From assembly GCA_030692905.1 (NCBI GenBank), contig JAUYBT010000066.1:1-19137 (forward strand): a stretch of 19,137 nt of DNA, given 5' to 3'. The position numbers and the translations under genes were made by a program. This DNA is from Bacteroidales bacterium (GTDB lineage: Bacteria; Bacteroidota; Bacteroidia; Bacteroidales; VadinHA17). Positions within the stretch are counted from its first letter, which is position 1. Every line of letters starts with the position of its first letter. Of the stretch, positions 1 through 8,876 are shown piece after piece. The notes under the pieces were generated by a model that worked only from the letters and a program-made list of their open reading frames with translations, made no database searches and was not told the origin of the DNA.

Positions 1-1
1 T

Positions 2-130
2 GGATTGGGAAAATCGCAATACGACTCGAAAAAGGCTGAGCAACACATTGGTGAAAAGCTAAGCAAACCATTTATTCATTATGACTATCTGGTTATTAAT
101 GAGAAGAATAGAAATAGTATTCAGGTATAA
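2..130 (+). CDS. proB: C-terminal end of probable glutamate 5-kinase (partial)
   Basis: An open frame enters from the left edge and ends at TAA 128-130, giving 42 residues. They include YDSKKAEQHIGEKLSKP and IHYDYLVI. This resembles the end of the PUA domain of glutamate 5-kinase, which usually reads roughly G-L-x-x-Y-x-S, then G, then IHRDxLVL. The enzyme phosphorylates glutamate in the first step of proline synthesis and hands its unstable product to ProA, encoded next on the same strand. Family assignment rests on this short tail and on the common proB-proA order, so it is moderate. The catalytic kinase domain lies outside the window. Confidence 0.5.
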   Translation, partial: GLGKSQYDSKKAEQHIGEKLSKPFIHYDYLVINEKNRNSIQV

Positions 131-145
131 ACAATAAAGGCGAAA

Positions 146-180
146 GACAAAAGACAAAAGACAAAAGACAAAAGACAAAA
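146..180. repeat. Tandem heptamer repeat, GACAAAA x5
   Basis: Five exact, uninterrupted copies of GACAAAA run from 146 to 180. They lie in the gap between the probable proB tail and proA. Related 7-bp tracts occur at 8877-8925 and 12404-12431. The unit is not a multiple of three, and the tract is almost pure purine plus C on the plus strand. No function can be read from the sequence. Confidence 0.9.
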
Positions 181-189
181 GTGGTTCAA

Positions 190-225
190 AGTTCCCCTCC
201 TTGGAGGGGCAAGGGGTGGGTTTTT
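190..225. repeat. Dispersed element with CCCCTCC-TT-GGAGGGG palindrome, copy 1
   Basis: The core CCCCTCCTTGGAGGGG (194-209) is an inverted repeat of 7 bp with a 2-base centre. It is followed by CAAGGGGTGGGTTTTT. A second copy in the same orientation lies at 12440-12473 and shares AGTTCCC, CTGGAGGGGC or its variant, and AGGGGTGG. Both copies follow a 7-bp tandem tract closely. The G-rich stem plus T-run could terminate transcription, but the linked tracts argue for a dispersed element instead. Confidence 0.7.
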
Positions 226-274
226 GAAAGATAAAAGTGAAAATAATAAACAATAAACGCGAAACAATTACAAG

Positions 275-1522
275 ATGAATTGCACACCCATATTCATAAA
301 TGCAGTAAAAGCCGGCAGGACTCTGAATTTTCTTGATCCTGAAATCATCAATAAAACTCTGTTGATGGTTGCAGAAGCAGCTATTGCAAATATAGAATTC
401 ATTGTTACTGAGAATAAAAAAGATCTGGTTTTGATGGATGAATCCGATCCCGGGTATGACCGTTTGTTGCTGACTGCCGGACGAATTGAGGGGATTGCCT
501 CCGATATACGGAATATAGCTGAATTACCCAGCCCGGTGGGCAGAATCCTCATGGAAAACAGAAGACCAAATGGTCTGAAAATTTCTAAAATTTCTGTTCC
601 ATTTGGTGTAATAGGAGTCATTTATGAGGCCAGACCAAATGTTACATTTGATGTCTTTTCACTCTGCCTGAAATCTGGAAATGCCTGCATTCTTAAGGGA
701 GGTAGTAATGCAATAAACTCAAACACAACTATCGTGGAGGTAATCAGGTCAGTCCTTAAGAAAAACAATATTGACCAAAATGTCGTAACTCTTTTACCTG
801 CAGGCCGCAATGAAACCAATCAGTTATTAAATGCCCGCGAGTATGTCGATCTGATAATTCCACGAGGGAGCCGTAGCTTAATAGATTATGTGCGGGGAAA
901 TGCTTCTATCCCTGTTATAGAAACAGGTGCAGGGATTTGTCATACCTATTTTGATGAATTCGGTGACAAAGAAAAAGGGCGCATAATTATTAACAATGCA
1001 AAGACACGCAGGGTGAGCGTTTGTAATGCTCTTGACTGCCTGATAATACATGAGACCCGCTTAGCGGATATTGATTACCTTGTTGGTCTTTGCTCTGATT
1101 CCAATGTTCTGATTTATGCAGATGAAAAAGCATACCGGGCATTAACAGGAAAATACCCGTCGCATCTGCTTCAAAAAGCCACAGGCGATTCATTTGGTAC
1201 AGAATTCCTTTCCTATAAAATGGCCATTAAAACAGTAGATTCATTTGATGAAGCCCTGTTCCACATTAACAAAAACGGCTCAAAACATAGTGAGGCTATA
1301 ATTTCTGAGAACAAAAATCTGATTCAGTTGTTTAATAAATTAATAGATGCTTCGTCAGTCTATGCAAATGCGTCAACCGCATTTACAGATGGGGCTGAAT
1401 TTGGGCTTGGAGCTGAAATTGGCATCTCTACACAGAAACTACATGCAAGAGGACCGATGGCATTGGAGGCATTGACAACATACAAATGGATTATTGAAGG
1501 AAACGGGCATATAAGATCTTAA
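275..1522 (+). CDS. proA: Glutamate-5-semialdehyde dehydrogenase (gamma-glutamyl phosphate reductase)
   Basis: This cytoplasmic NADPH-dependent enzyme reduces gamma-glutamyl phosphate to glutamate-5-semialdehyde, the second step of proline synthesis. The 415-residue length is typical of ProA. Visible family motifs are VIYEARPNVTFDV at about residues 115-127 and NAKTRRVSVCNALDC at about 241-255. Cys250 is the expected catalytic thiol of this aldehyde-dehydrogenase fold. LGAEIGISTQKLHARGPM near the C-terminus is also characteristic. The ATG at 275 follows an A-rich stretch with no clear ribosome site. The gene follows the probable proB tail, separated by a repeat-filled gap of 144 bp. Aconitase starts 22 bp downstream on the same strand, so co-transcription is possible. 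Confidence 0.96.
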   Translation: MNCTPIFINAVKAGRTLNFLDPEIINKTLLMVAEAAIANIEFIVTENKKDLVLMDESDPGYDRLLLTAGRIEGIASDIRNIAELPSPVGRILMENRRPNGLKISKISVPFGVIGVIYEARPNVTFDVFSLCLKSGNACILKGGSNAINSNTTIVEVIRSVLKKNNIDQNVVTLLPAGRNETNQLLNAREYVDLIIPRGSRSLIDYVRGNASIPVIETGAGICHTYFDEFGDKEKGRIIINNAKTRRVSVCNALDCLIIHETRLADIDYLVGLCSDSNVLIYADEKAYRALTGKYPSHLLQKATGDSFGTEFLSYKMAIKTVDSFDEALFHINKNGSKHSEAIISENKNLIQLFNKLIDASSVYANASTAFTDGAEFGLGAEIGISTQKLHARGPMALEALTTYKWIIEGNGHIRS

Positions 1523-1544
1523 ACTGATAAAAATTTAGTATTAT

Positions 1545-3821
1545 ATGATATTTGATTTTGAAATGATCAATGGTTTTTACAAGGAGCTTTCTTCTGGAAT
1601 TTTTGAGATCAGGAAAAATCTGCAGCGCCCTTTAACCTTAAGTGAGAAAATTCTGTTTAGCCATCTATATAAAAAATTTCAGAAAGGATCATTTTCCCGG
1701 GGAGTTGATTATGTTGATTTTGCGCCGGACAGAGTTGCAATGCAGGATGCCACAGCTCAGATGGCTCTATTGCAGTTCATGGTGGCTGGGAAAGACCAGA
1801 CAACTGTTCCTGCCTCTGTGCATTGCGATCATTTCATAATGGCCAAATCGGGAGCTGCGGAAGACATGGAATCGGCAATATTTACAAATAAGGAAGTTTA
1901 TGATTTTTTGAGTTCTGCCTGCAATAAGTATGATATTGGCTTTTGGAAACCGGGAGCAGGAATTATCCACCAGATAATTTTAGAAAATTATGCATTCCCA
2001 GGAGGTATGATGATAGGTACAGACTCACACACCCCAAATGCAGGCGGCTTGGGAATGATTGCAATCGGAGTGGGAGGAGCGGATGCTGTAGATGTAATGA
2101 CTGGTATGGCATGGGAACTGAAACTTCCAAAGCTCATAGGAATAAAATTAAACGGAAAGCTCAATGGATGGGCTTCTGCAAAAGATATCATTCTGAAAGT
2201 TGCAGGTTTGTTGACTGTAAGCGGCGGAACCGGATGCATTGTTGAATATTTTGGTGAAGGTGCTGAATCTCTTTCATGTACCGGTAAAGCTACAATCTGC
2301 AATATGGGAGCAGAAATAGGTGCCACATGTTCCATTTTCGGGTACGATGATGCTATGGCAAAATACCTTTTAGCCACCGGAAGAAAAGAGGTTGCAGAAC
2401 TTGCCGGAAAAAACAGGGAACATCTTACTGCCGACATCGAAATTTCTGCAGAACCAACGAAATACTATGACCAGTTTATCGAAATAAATTTATCGGAACT
2501 GGAACCATATATAAATGGTCCCTTCACTCCCGATCTCGCTACTCCCATTTCGCAGATGAAAGCTGTAGCTAAAAAAAACAAATGGCCTGTAAATGTTGAA
2601 GTTGGTCTTATCGGATCGTGCACTAATTCATCGTATGAAGATATTTCACGTGCGGCATCTGTTGTTAAAAATGCCCTGAGTGTAAAACTGGCTGCCAGAT
2701 CTGAGTTTAAAATCACCCCTGGCTCCGAGCAAATCCGGTTCATCGCGGAACGTGATGGCTATTTTGAACTGTTCGAAAAAATAGGAGGTGAAGTGTTTGC
2801 CAATGCCTGTGGCCCATGTATTGGTCAATGGGATCGCAAAGGATCTGATAAAAACCCGGTTAACACTGTGATTCATTCCTTTAACCGCAACTTTGCAAAA
2901 CGCACTGATGGGAACCCAAATACCTATGCCTTTGTAGCTTCACCCGAGATTGTAACTGCTATTGCAATTTCCGGAAAACTTACATTTAACCCGATTACCG
3001 ATACATTGCTGAATTCAGAGGGTAAAGAGGTGAAAATCGCCGAACCGGAAGGGCTGGAACTCCCACCCCAGGGATTCGGAAACATCGAAAACGGCTACCA
3101 GAAACCTGAAAAATCAGGAAGTAAGGAGGAAATTATAATTGCCGATGATTCAGACAGGCTGCAATCCCTGTTACCTTTTAAGGAGTGGGATGGTTTTGAT
3201 TTTTCTAATCTCCCTTTGCTTATTAAAGCTAAGGGAAAATGTACCACCGATCATATATCAATGGCCGGGTTCTGGCTAAAATACCGCGGACATCTGGAGA
3301 ACATCTCAAATAATTACATGATTGGTGCTGTAAATTATTTTAATGATAAAACAAACCTGATATTTAATCAGTTAACCCGTAAGTACGATACAGTTCCTTC
3401 TGTTGCAAGGGCTTATAAAACCAACGGTATCGGATCTGTTGTGGTTGGTGAAGAAAACTTTGGAGAAGGATCCTCACGCGAGCATGCTGCTATGGAACCA
3501 AGATATCTGAATATCAGGGCAGTGATCGTAAAGTCCTTTGCACGAATACATGAAACTAACCTTAAAAAACAAGGAGTTTTAACATTAACATTCTCGGATA
3601 AAGAGGACTACAATAAAATAAAGGAAGATGACAAAATTGATATAGTCGGATTAAAAGAATTAGCGCCAGGCAGAAAATTGACCATAATATTGAACCATTC
3701 CTACGGGAAAAAGGAAAACATAACAGTAAAACATTCATATAATGATGCACAGATAGCATGGTTTAAAGCTGGAAGTGCTTTAAATATTATTAGAAAATCA
3801 AACCATAAATATGATGCCTGA
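1545..3821 (+). CDS. acn: Aconitate hydratase, mitochondrial-type
   Basis: This enzyme isomerises citrate to isocitrate through cis-aconitate in the TCA cycle, using a [4Fe-4S] cluster. At 758 residues it matches the shorter mitochondrial-like aconitase, not the roughly 890-residue AcnA/IRP type or AcnB. The cluster ligands are visible as Cys359 (GSCTNSSYED) and Cys422 and Cys425 (ANACGPCIGQW). The 63-residue gap between the first two equals that in the mitochondrial enzyme. GTDSHTPNAGGLG at about 158-170 and the C-terminal swivel-domain motif GEGSSREHAAMEPR are also present. The ATG at 1545 gives an N-terminus usual for this subfamily. Its end overlaps the start of icd by 11 bases, which suggests translational coupling. 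Confidence 0.96.
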   Translation: MIFDFEMINGFYKELSSGIFEIRKNLQRPLTLSEKILFSHLYKKFQKGSFSRGVDYVDFAPDRVAMQDATAQMALLQFMVAGKDQTTVPASVHCDHFIMAKSGAAEDMESAIFTNKEVYDFLSSACNKYDIGFWKPGAGIIHQIILENYAFPGGMMIGTDSHTPNAGGLGMIAIGVGGADAVDVMTGMAWELKLPKLIGIKLNGKLNGWASAKDIILKVAGLLTVSGGTGCIVEYFGEGAESLSCTGKATICNMGAEIGATCSIFGYDDAMAKYLLATGRKEVAELAGKNREHLTADIEISAEPTKYYDQFIEINLSELEPYINGPFTPDLATPISQMKAVAKKNKWPVNVEVGLIGSCTNSSYEDISRAASVVKNALSVKLAARSEFKITPGSEQIRFIAERDGYFELFEKIGGEVFANACGPCIGQWDRKGSDKNPVNTVIHSFNRNFAKRTDGNPNTYAFVASPEIVTAIAISGKLTFNPITDTLLNSEGKEVKIAEPEGLELPPQGFGNIENGYQKPEKSGSKEEIIIADDSDRLQSLLPFKEWDGFDFSNLPLLIKAKGKCTTDHISMAGFWLKYRGHLENISNNYMIGAVNYFNDKTNLIFNQLTRKYDTVPSVARAYKTNGIGSVVVGEENFGEGSSREHAAMEPRYLNIRAVIVKSFARIHETNLKKQGVLTLTFSDKEDYNKIKEDDKIDIVGLKELAPGRKLTIILNHSYGKKENITVKHSYNDAQIAWFKAGSALNIIRKSNHKYDA

Positions 3822-5076
3822 AAAAATCAAATTGATTGACGGAAAATTAATTGTTCCTGAAAATCCGATTATTCCATATATTGAAGGAGATGGAACCGGA
3901 CCTGATATCTGGAAAGCATCGGTGCGTGTTTTTGATGCAGCTGTCAGTAAAGCCTATAAAGGGAAAAGGAAAATAACCTGGAAAGAAGTTCTCGCCGGGG
4001 AAAAAGCATTTAAACAAACCGGCAACTGGATGCCGGAAGATACGCTGACAAGTTTCAGGGAATACCTGGTAGGGATAAAAGGACCGCTTACTACACCCAT
4101 TGGTGAAGGGATGCGTTCATTAAACGTTGCCTTGCGTCAGATTTTAGATCTCTATACCTGCTACAGGCCGGTACGGTATTTCAAAGGTGTTCCTAGTCCA
4201 GTAAAACAACCGGAAACGGTTAATATGCATATTTTCAGGGAAAATACAGAAGATATCTATTCCGGCATCGAATTCATGAACGGCAAACCGGAAACAGAAA
4301 AAATTAAAAGGTTTTTAATAGACGAGATGGGGGTTAAATCAATCCGGTTTCCAAATACCTCCTCTATAGGTATTAAACCTGTTTCTGTAGAAGGCACCGA
4401 ACGCCTGGTAAGGCAGGCAATTAAATATGCGATTGACAAAAAGTTACCATCAGTTACACTGGTTCATAAAGGGAACATAATGAAATTTACTGAAGGATCT
4501 TTCATGAAATGGGGATATGCTTTGGCTGAAAGAGAATTTGGGAATGATGTTTTTACCTGGCCACAACATAAACTAATGTCAGAAAAACAAGGTTTAGTAA
4601 CTGCAGACAAAATGCTTAAGCAGGCGGAAACTGAAGGCAAGGTGATCATAAAAGATGTAATAGCTGATGCTTTTCTGCAGCAAATACTTACACGACCTGA
4701 TGAATATTCGGTCATTGCTACATTAAACCTGAACGGAGACTACATTTCAGATGCACTTGCAGCCATAGTTGGTGGAATTGGCATTGCTCCGGGTGCGAAT
4801 ATCAATTTTGAAAGCGGTCATGCCATATTTGAGGCAACACACGGAACTGCACCCAAATATGCTGATCAGGATAAAGTCAACCCGGGTTCTGTAATACTCT
4901 CAGGCGCATTAATGTTTGATTACCTGGGATGGAACAAAGTTTCTGAAAGTATCTATAATGGTTTGGAACGTACAATACAGAGTAAAAAAGTTACATATGA
5001 TTTTCATCGGTTGATGGATAATGCCACTTTGTTAAAGACATCTGAATTTGCAGATGCAATAATCTCTAACATTTAA
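3811..5076 (+). CDS. icd: Isocitrate dehydrogenase, NADP-dependent
   Basis: The enzyme oxidatively decarboxylates isocitrate to 2-oxoglutarate with NADP+. The 421 residues align closely with the E. coli enzyme by eye. MRSLNVALRQ contains Ser103, equivalent to the substrate-binding Ser113 of E. coli. FRENTEDIYSGIE contains the catalytic Tyr150, and VHKGNIMKFTEG the catalytic Lys220. NLNGDYISDALAA and HGTAPKYADQDK are also present. Lys349, Tyr350, Tyr396 and Arg400 match the E. coli residues that select NADP+ over NAD+, so NADP use is likely. Two adjacent ATGs (3811 and 3814) are possible starts; both overlap the aconitase gene. Citrate synthase follows after 31 bp. Confidence 0.96.
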   Translation: MMPEKIKLIDGKLIVPENPIIPYIEGDGTGPDIWKASVRVFDAAVSKAYKGKRKITWKEVLAGEKAFKQTGNWMPEDTLTSFREYLVGIKGPLTTPIGEGMRSLNVALRQILDLYTCYRPVRYFKGVPSPVKQPETVNMHIFRENTEDIYSGIEFMNGKPETEKIKRFLIDEMGVKSIRFPNTSSIGIKPVSVEGTERLVRQAIKYAIDKKLPSVTLVHKGNIMKFTEGSFMKWGYALAEREFGNDVFTWPQHKLMSEKQGLVTADKMLKQAETEGKVIIKDVIADAFLQQILTRPDEYSVIATLNLNGDYISDALAAIVGGIGIAPGANINFESGHAIFEATHGTAPKYADQDKVNPGSVILSGALMFDYLGWNKVSESIYNGLERTIQSKKVTYDFHRLMDNATLLKTSEFADAIISNI

Positions 5077-5107
5077 ACTTATTAAAATCATAAAAAAATC
5101 AATTCTT

Positions 5108-6469
5108 ATGGGAGACAATAATTTCTTTTTAAAGTTAGAGGAATCGGTAAAAAAATCATGCCAGATTGATAATGAATTATTTGAGAAGTTTGATGTGAAG
5201 CGTGGTCTGAGAAACTCCGATGGGACAGGTGTTTTAGTCGGACTGACCAATATCGGTGATGTAGTGGGGTATAAAAAAGAGGGCGACAAGGTTGTTGCCG
5301 TTCCGGGAAGATTATTATACAGGGGAATTGATATTGAGGATATTACTCATGGATTTCAGAAAGACAGCCGTCATGGCTTTGATGAAACTGTATACCTGTT
5401 GTTGACAGGACATCTGCCAAATAAAAATGAACTGGATGAATTTTCAGCACATATGGCACCGCTCAGGGCATTACCCGATCATTTCGTTAAGGATATGATA
5501 TTATCAATGAAAGGGAAAGATGTCCTTAATATTCTTGCAAGATCGGTACTGGGATTATATACACTTGATGAGAACCCCGATAGTATCTCTCTCGATAACA
5601 TGATTAGACAGTCGTTAAGTATTATTGCAAAATTTCCGACAATTGTTGCATATTCATATCAGGCATTAAGACACCTTTACAAAGGAAAGACACTGTCAAT
5701 CCGTCATCCGCAGCTCAACCTGAGTCCTGCTGAAAATTTTCTCTATTTAATCAAAGGTGATTGTAAAGGTTATTCTAAACTTGAGGCTGATCTGCTCGAC
5801 CTTATGCTTGTTCTTCACGCAGAACACGGAGGTGGTAATAATTCAACCTTTACCATGAGGGTAACGAGTTCATCTGAAACAGATATTTATTCTTCTGTAA
5901 CTTCTGCCATCGGATCATTAAAAGGGCCATTGCACGGGGGAGCAAATGTGAGAGTTCTGGAAATGATGGAAAATATGAAAACCCATGTAAAAGATTGGAC
6001 CAGTGAGGAAGAAGTGAAGGGGCATCTTCTAAAGATTCTTAATAAAAAGGCAAATGATTTTTCAGGCAAGATATATGGAATCGGGCATGCTGTTTATACT
6101 ATTTCTGATCCCAGAGCTGCAATTTTAAAGGCGAAAGCAAGAGAACTTGCAATAGAAAAAGGCCGTCTTGAAGAATTTGAACTTTATTCTTTAGTTGAAA
6201 AACTTACACCTGAAGTTTTCAGAGTTTTTAAAGGAGAAAAATCAACAAAGGTAGTTTGTATTAATGTTGATTTTTATTCTGGTTTTGTTTACGCCTGTCT
6301 TGATATTTCAAAGGAGCTATATACACCATTGTTTGCAATTGCAAGAGTCTCCGGATGGTGCACTCACCGAATTGAAGAGCTTACATTCTTTGCAAAAAGA
6401 ATCATTAGGCCTGCATTCAAAAATGTATATGGCAAACATGAATATATTCCAATAAATGAACGATCATAG
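5108..6469 (+). CDS. gltA: Citrate synthase
   Basis: This enzyme condenses acetyl-CoA and oxaloacetate into citrate, feeding the aconitase and isocitrate dehydrogenase encoded just upstream. The 453-residue length fits a Bacteroidota citrate synthase. The catalytic triad is visible as His240 in HAEHGGGNNS, His327 in GIGHAVYTISDPRA and Asp388 in NVDFYSGFVY. GPLHGGANVRVLEMM (starting near residue 275) is also typical. About 45 residues precede the conserved GLTNIGDV/PGRLLYRGIDIEDI region, longer than in minimal bacterial forms. The 2-methylcitrate synthase activity of some homologues cannot be excluded, but the acn-icd neighbourhood favours citrate. The mqo gene overlaps its end by 14 bases, or starts 10 bases after it, depending on the mqo start. 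Confidence 0.95.
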   Translation: MGDNNFFLKLEESVKKSCQIDNELFEKFDVKRGLRNSDGTGVLVGLTNIGDVVGYKKEGDKVVAVPGRLLYRGIDIEDITHGFQKDSRHGFDETVYLLLTGHLPNKNELDEFSAHMAPLRALPDHFVKDMILSMKGKDVLNILARSVLGLYTLDENPDSISLDNMIRQSLSIIAKFPTIVAYSYQALRHLYKGKTLSIRHPQLNLSPAENFLYLIKGDCKGYSKLEADLLDLMLVLHAEHGGGNNSTFTMRVTSSSETDIYSSVTSAIGSLKGPLHGGANVRVLEMMENMKTHVKDWTSEEEVKGHLLKILNKKANDFSGKIYGIGHAVYTISDPRAAILKAKARELAIEKGRLEEFELYSLVEKLTPEVFRVFKGEKSTKVVCINVDFYSGFVYACLDISKELYTPLFAIARVSGWCTHRIEELTFFAKRIIRPAFKNVYGKHEYIPINERS

Positions 6470-7817
6470 ATTTGATAAAATGAATGATATAAATACTAAA
6501 TATGATGTTCTTATTGTAGGTGGAGGAGTGGTTGGAACAGCCTTACTCTATACATTAAGTAAATATACTGATATCAAAAATATTGGCTTAATTGAAAAAT
6601 ATTCCGACTTTGGTCTGGTAAATTCAGCTTCTACTAAGAACAGCCAAACCCTTCATTTCGGGGACATTGAGACCAACTACTCTTTTGAGAAGGCAAAAAG
6701 CGTAAAGCGTATGGCCGATATGGTTATGAAGTATCTTGAAAATGATAAACTGTCAGATAATGAGCTAAAGCTATTCAGTAAATACTCAAAGATGGTTCTT
6801 GCGGTCGGCAAAAATCAGGTTGATGAATTGAGTAAACGGTTTTCAACATTCAGCCAGCTATTCCCTAATTTAAGAGTAATTAAAAGGGATGAAATAAGGA
6901 AAATCGAGCCAAGAGTTGTTGAAGGCAGGGACCCGGAACAGGAAATTCTCGCTTTAGTTACCGAAGATGGTTATACTGTTGATTTTAAAAGACTTTGCCA
7001 TTCATTTGTTGAAAACGCAAAAAAAGAAAATCCGGGTATAAGCATTAATCTTAATACAAAGCTCTTTAAAATCGAAAAAAGTAAAGATTACTACATAGTT
7101 AAAACTGATAGGGGAGAAATTCAGGCAGCAGCAATTGCTATAACTGCAGGAGGCCATAGTCTGATGATTGCAAAATCTCTTGGATATGGGGAAAATTTAT
7201 CGGTATTATCAATGGCAGGTAGTTTTTATACAGCTCCTAAAGTGCTTAATGGCAAGGTATATACAATGCAGGTTGCAAAACTGCCTTTTGCTGCAATTCA
7301 TGGTGACCCCGAGGTACATAACGAAGAAATAACCAGATTTGGTCCAACCGCAAAACCAATATTCCAGTTAGAAAGACATAACAGTTCAACCTTTTTAGAA
7401 TACTGGAAAACATTCGGACTTGGGTTAAGTCCGGTAATAAGCTTATTTAAAATCATATTTGATAAGGTTCTTTTTAGCTACATCATTATTAATTTCCTTT
7501 ATGATTTGCCTTTTATCGGGAAACGTTTGTTCATTAAACAGATAAGGAAGATTGTGCCAGGTATTAAAATGAATGAGCTCAAATTTGCCAAAGGAATAGG
7601 AGGCACAAGGCCACAAATTGTAAACAATACAACGCGGAAGCTTGAGATGGGTGAAGCAAAACTTACAGGTGATAAAATCATCTTCAATATAACTCCATCG
7701 CCGGGGGCTTCAACCTGTTTAGGAAATGCCTATGCAGATACCTCAATGATCATGGAGTTTTTGGACAATAAGTATAAATTCAATAAGGAGGCATTTGAAA
7801 AAGATCTTATGCCATAA
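6456..7817 (+). CDS. mqo: Malate:quinone oxidoreductase, epsilonproteobacterial-type (FAD)
   Basis: A membrane-associated FAD enzyme expected to oxidise malate to oxaloacetate and pass electrons to the quinone pool. The N-terminus has a dinucleotide-binding strand, DVLIVGGGVVGTAL (about 17-30). It is followed by IEKYSDFGLVNSASTKNSQT and LHFGDIETNYSFEKA, a segment I recognise from the Campylobacter/Helicobacter Mqo group and not from the E. coli type. A hydrophobic stretch at about 325-360 may hold the protein at the membrane. GGTRPQIVNN and the SPGASTCLGNAYAD segment near the end fit the FAD-binding C-terminus. ATG 6456 overlaps gltA; ATG 6480 (residue 9, MNDINTKYDVLIVGG) may be the true start. 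It supplies oxaloacetate for the adjacent citrate synthase. A related FAD dehydrogenase with another substrate is the alternative. Confidence 0.83.
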   Translation: MNDHRFDKMNDINTKYDVLIVGGGVVGTALLYTLSKYTDIKNIGLIEKYSDFGLVNSASTKNSQTLHFGDIETNYSFEKAKSVKRMADMVMKYLENDKLSDNELKLFSKYSKMVLAVGKNQVDELSKRFSTFSQLFPNLRVIKRDEIRKIEPRVVEGRDPEQEILALVTEDGYTVDFKRLCHSFVENAKKENPGISINLNTKLFKIEKSKDYYIVKTDRGEIQAAAIAITAGGHSLMIAKSLGYGENLSVLSMAGSFYTAPKVLNGKVYTMQVAKLPFAAIHGDPEVHNEEITRFGPTAKPIFQLERHNSSTFLEYWKTFGLGLSPVISLFKIIFDKVLFSYIIINFLYDLPFIGKRLFIKQIRKIVPGIKMNELKFAKGIGGTRPQIVNNTTRKLEMGEAKLTGDKIIFNITPSPGASTCLGNAYADTSMIMEFLDNKYKFNKEAFEKDLMP

Positions 7818-7871
7818 GTGTCCACTTTAATATGTTTGATAACTTTATATGAGTGTTGAAGGATTATGGCG

Positions 7872-8870
7872 CTAGGATCCTGCATACACCAATAAAGCCA
7901 ATCCTGCCAGATAAGCAAGGAACATAAAGAAAATCAAAGTATTAACGGATTTTGAAGCTCCTTTAAACTCCTTCCAGATAAAAACACCCCATAATGCTGC
8001 AATAAGTGTAGCGCCCTGACCCAATCCATAAGAGATAGCAAATCCGGCTTTCCCCGATGCAATAATACTCATCGACATACCTATATTCCAGATCATACCT
8101 CCGATGACACCGGTAAGATGAACCCCTAAACTTCCTTTTGCATAGTCCTTGAATGACAGGGGTTCTCCGTCAAATGGCCTCTTCATTATTAAATAATTGA
8201 ACAGAAAATTGCTTAACAGCACACCAACAGCAAAAAAGAATATTGCTGAATAAGGGGTTAATTTTCCGGTTTCCGGGACTTCAAAACTGGTAACCATCGA
8301 ACTGGCCACAAAACGATAAAACAGCGCCATCAAAACTCCGGCAGATATCGATAAGATTATTCCTTTGCCTGAGACTTTCTTTAATGATGCACTATGTTTT
8401 TTATAAGCTATTGCATCAATAAGAATGGCTGTGACGATCATGGCAACGCCGGTAAAAAGCCACGTCGCATTGCCCTGTGGTGCAAAAATATAATTAATAA
8501 TGACACCTAAAGCCAATGCAATTCCAACACCTACAGGAAAAGCCACAGCCATTCCTGCAATAGCCATTGCAGCAACAAGCAGGATGTTAGAAGCATTAAA
8601 TATTATGCCTCCGAGCATGGCATTCAATATATTCCCCGGTTTTGCCTGACCAATGTCTTCAATAAATCCCCGGCCATTCTCACCATTACTTCCAAGGGTG
8701 AAACCAAGTAAGAGTGAAAACAGGAGAATGCCAAGTACATAGTCCCAGTAGAACAATTCAAAACGCCAGGCTTTACCTGCAAGTTTCTGAGTGTTGCCCC
8801 ACGATCCCCAGCAGAGCATTGTTACAACGCAGAGGATTATGGCCAGTGAATAACTTTGTGGAATGAACAT
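7872..8870 (-). CDS. GRP/ureide-permease-like transporter, probable nucleoside or sugar uptake
   Basis: This is an integral inner-membrane protein of 332 residues with about ten hydrophobic segments (roughly 5-22, 43-59, 80-101, 107-128, 136-152, 170-190, 207-227, 250-270, 277-298 and 309-329). Two halves of five helices fit the drug/metabolite transporter superfamily. The N-terminal CWGSWGNTQKL and the later GMIWNIGMSMS and GLGQGATLIAALWG fit the GRP sugar-porter or ureide-permease group. Such proteins are often labelled multidrug permeases, but the neighbours (nucleoside hydrolase and ribokinase) point to nucleosides or ribose. It is the last gene of a three-gene minus-strand set and lies 87 bp after the hydrolase, with a heptamer tract just before its start. 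It converges on mqo across 54 bp. Family is fairly sure; substrate is inferred. Confidence 0.8.
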   Translation of the reverse strand: MFIPQSYSLAIILCVVTMLCWGSWGNTQKLAGKAWRFELFYWDYVLGILLFSLLLGFTLGSNGENGRGFIEDIGQAKPGNILNAMLGGIIFNASNILLVAAMAIAGMAVAFPVGVGIALALGVIINYIFAPQGNATWLFTGVAMIVTAILIDAIAYKKHSASLKKVSGKGIILSISAGVLMALFYRFVASSMVTSFEVPETGKLTPYSAIFFFAVGVLLSNFLFNYLIMKRPFDGEPLSFKDYAKGSLGVHLTGVIGGMIWNIGMSMSIIASGKAGFAISYGLGQGATLIAALWGVFIWKEFKGASKSVNTLIFFMFLAYLAGLALLVYAGS

Positions 8871-8876
8871 AATTTT

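Larger units (their letters stand above)
127..264. repeat. 19-bp imperfect direct repeats flanking a composite repeat element
   Basis: ATAAACAATAAAGGCGAAA at 127-145 and ATAAACAATAAACGCGAAA at 246-264 match at 18 of 19 positions and lie in the same orientation. They bracket the heptamer tract (146-180) and the palindromic element (190-225). The first copy includes the stop codon of the upstream gene, and the second ends 10 bases before the proA start. The arrangement resembles a duplicated target site or a slippage or recombination scar, but no mobile gene is present. This segment fills the whole proB-proA gap. Confidence 0.6.

Noticed and set aside
146..180. Possible CRISPR array
   Set aside because: The 7-bp units are contiguous with no spacers, and no cas gene is present.
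190..225. Intrinsic terminator of the probable proB gene
   Set aside because: The stem and T-run fit superficially, but a related copy lies inside the coding end of the BASS gene beside the same kind of tract, so a dispersed element explains it better.
59..253. Minus-strand open frame of 64 residues
   Set aside because: It reads mostly through the heptamer tract and the palindromic element (TPCPSKEGNFEP), so it is a by-product of repeat DNA and not a gene.
1988..2437. Minus-strand open frame of 149 residues inside the aconitase gene
   Set aside because: It lies wholly within a well-supported aconitase coding region, has no recognisable domain, and is a shadow frame.
7818..7871. Terminator between the converging mqo and permease genes
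   Set aside because: The 54-bp gap has only a short AGGATCCT palindrome and no convincing stem with a T-run.
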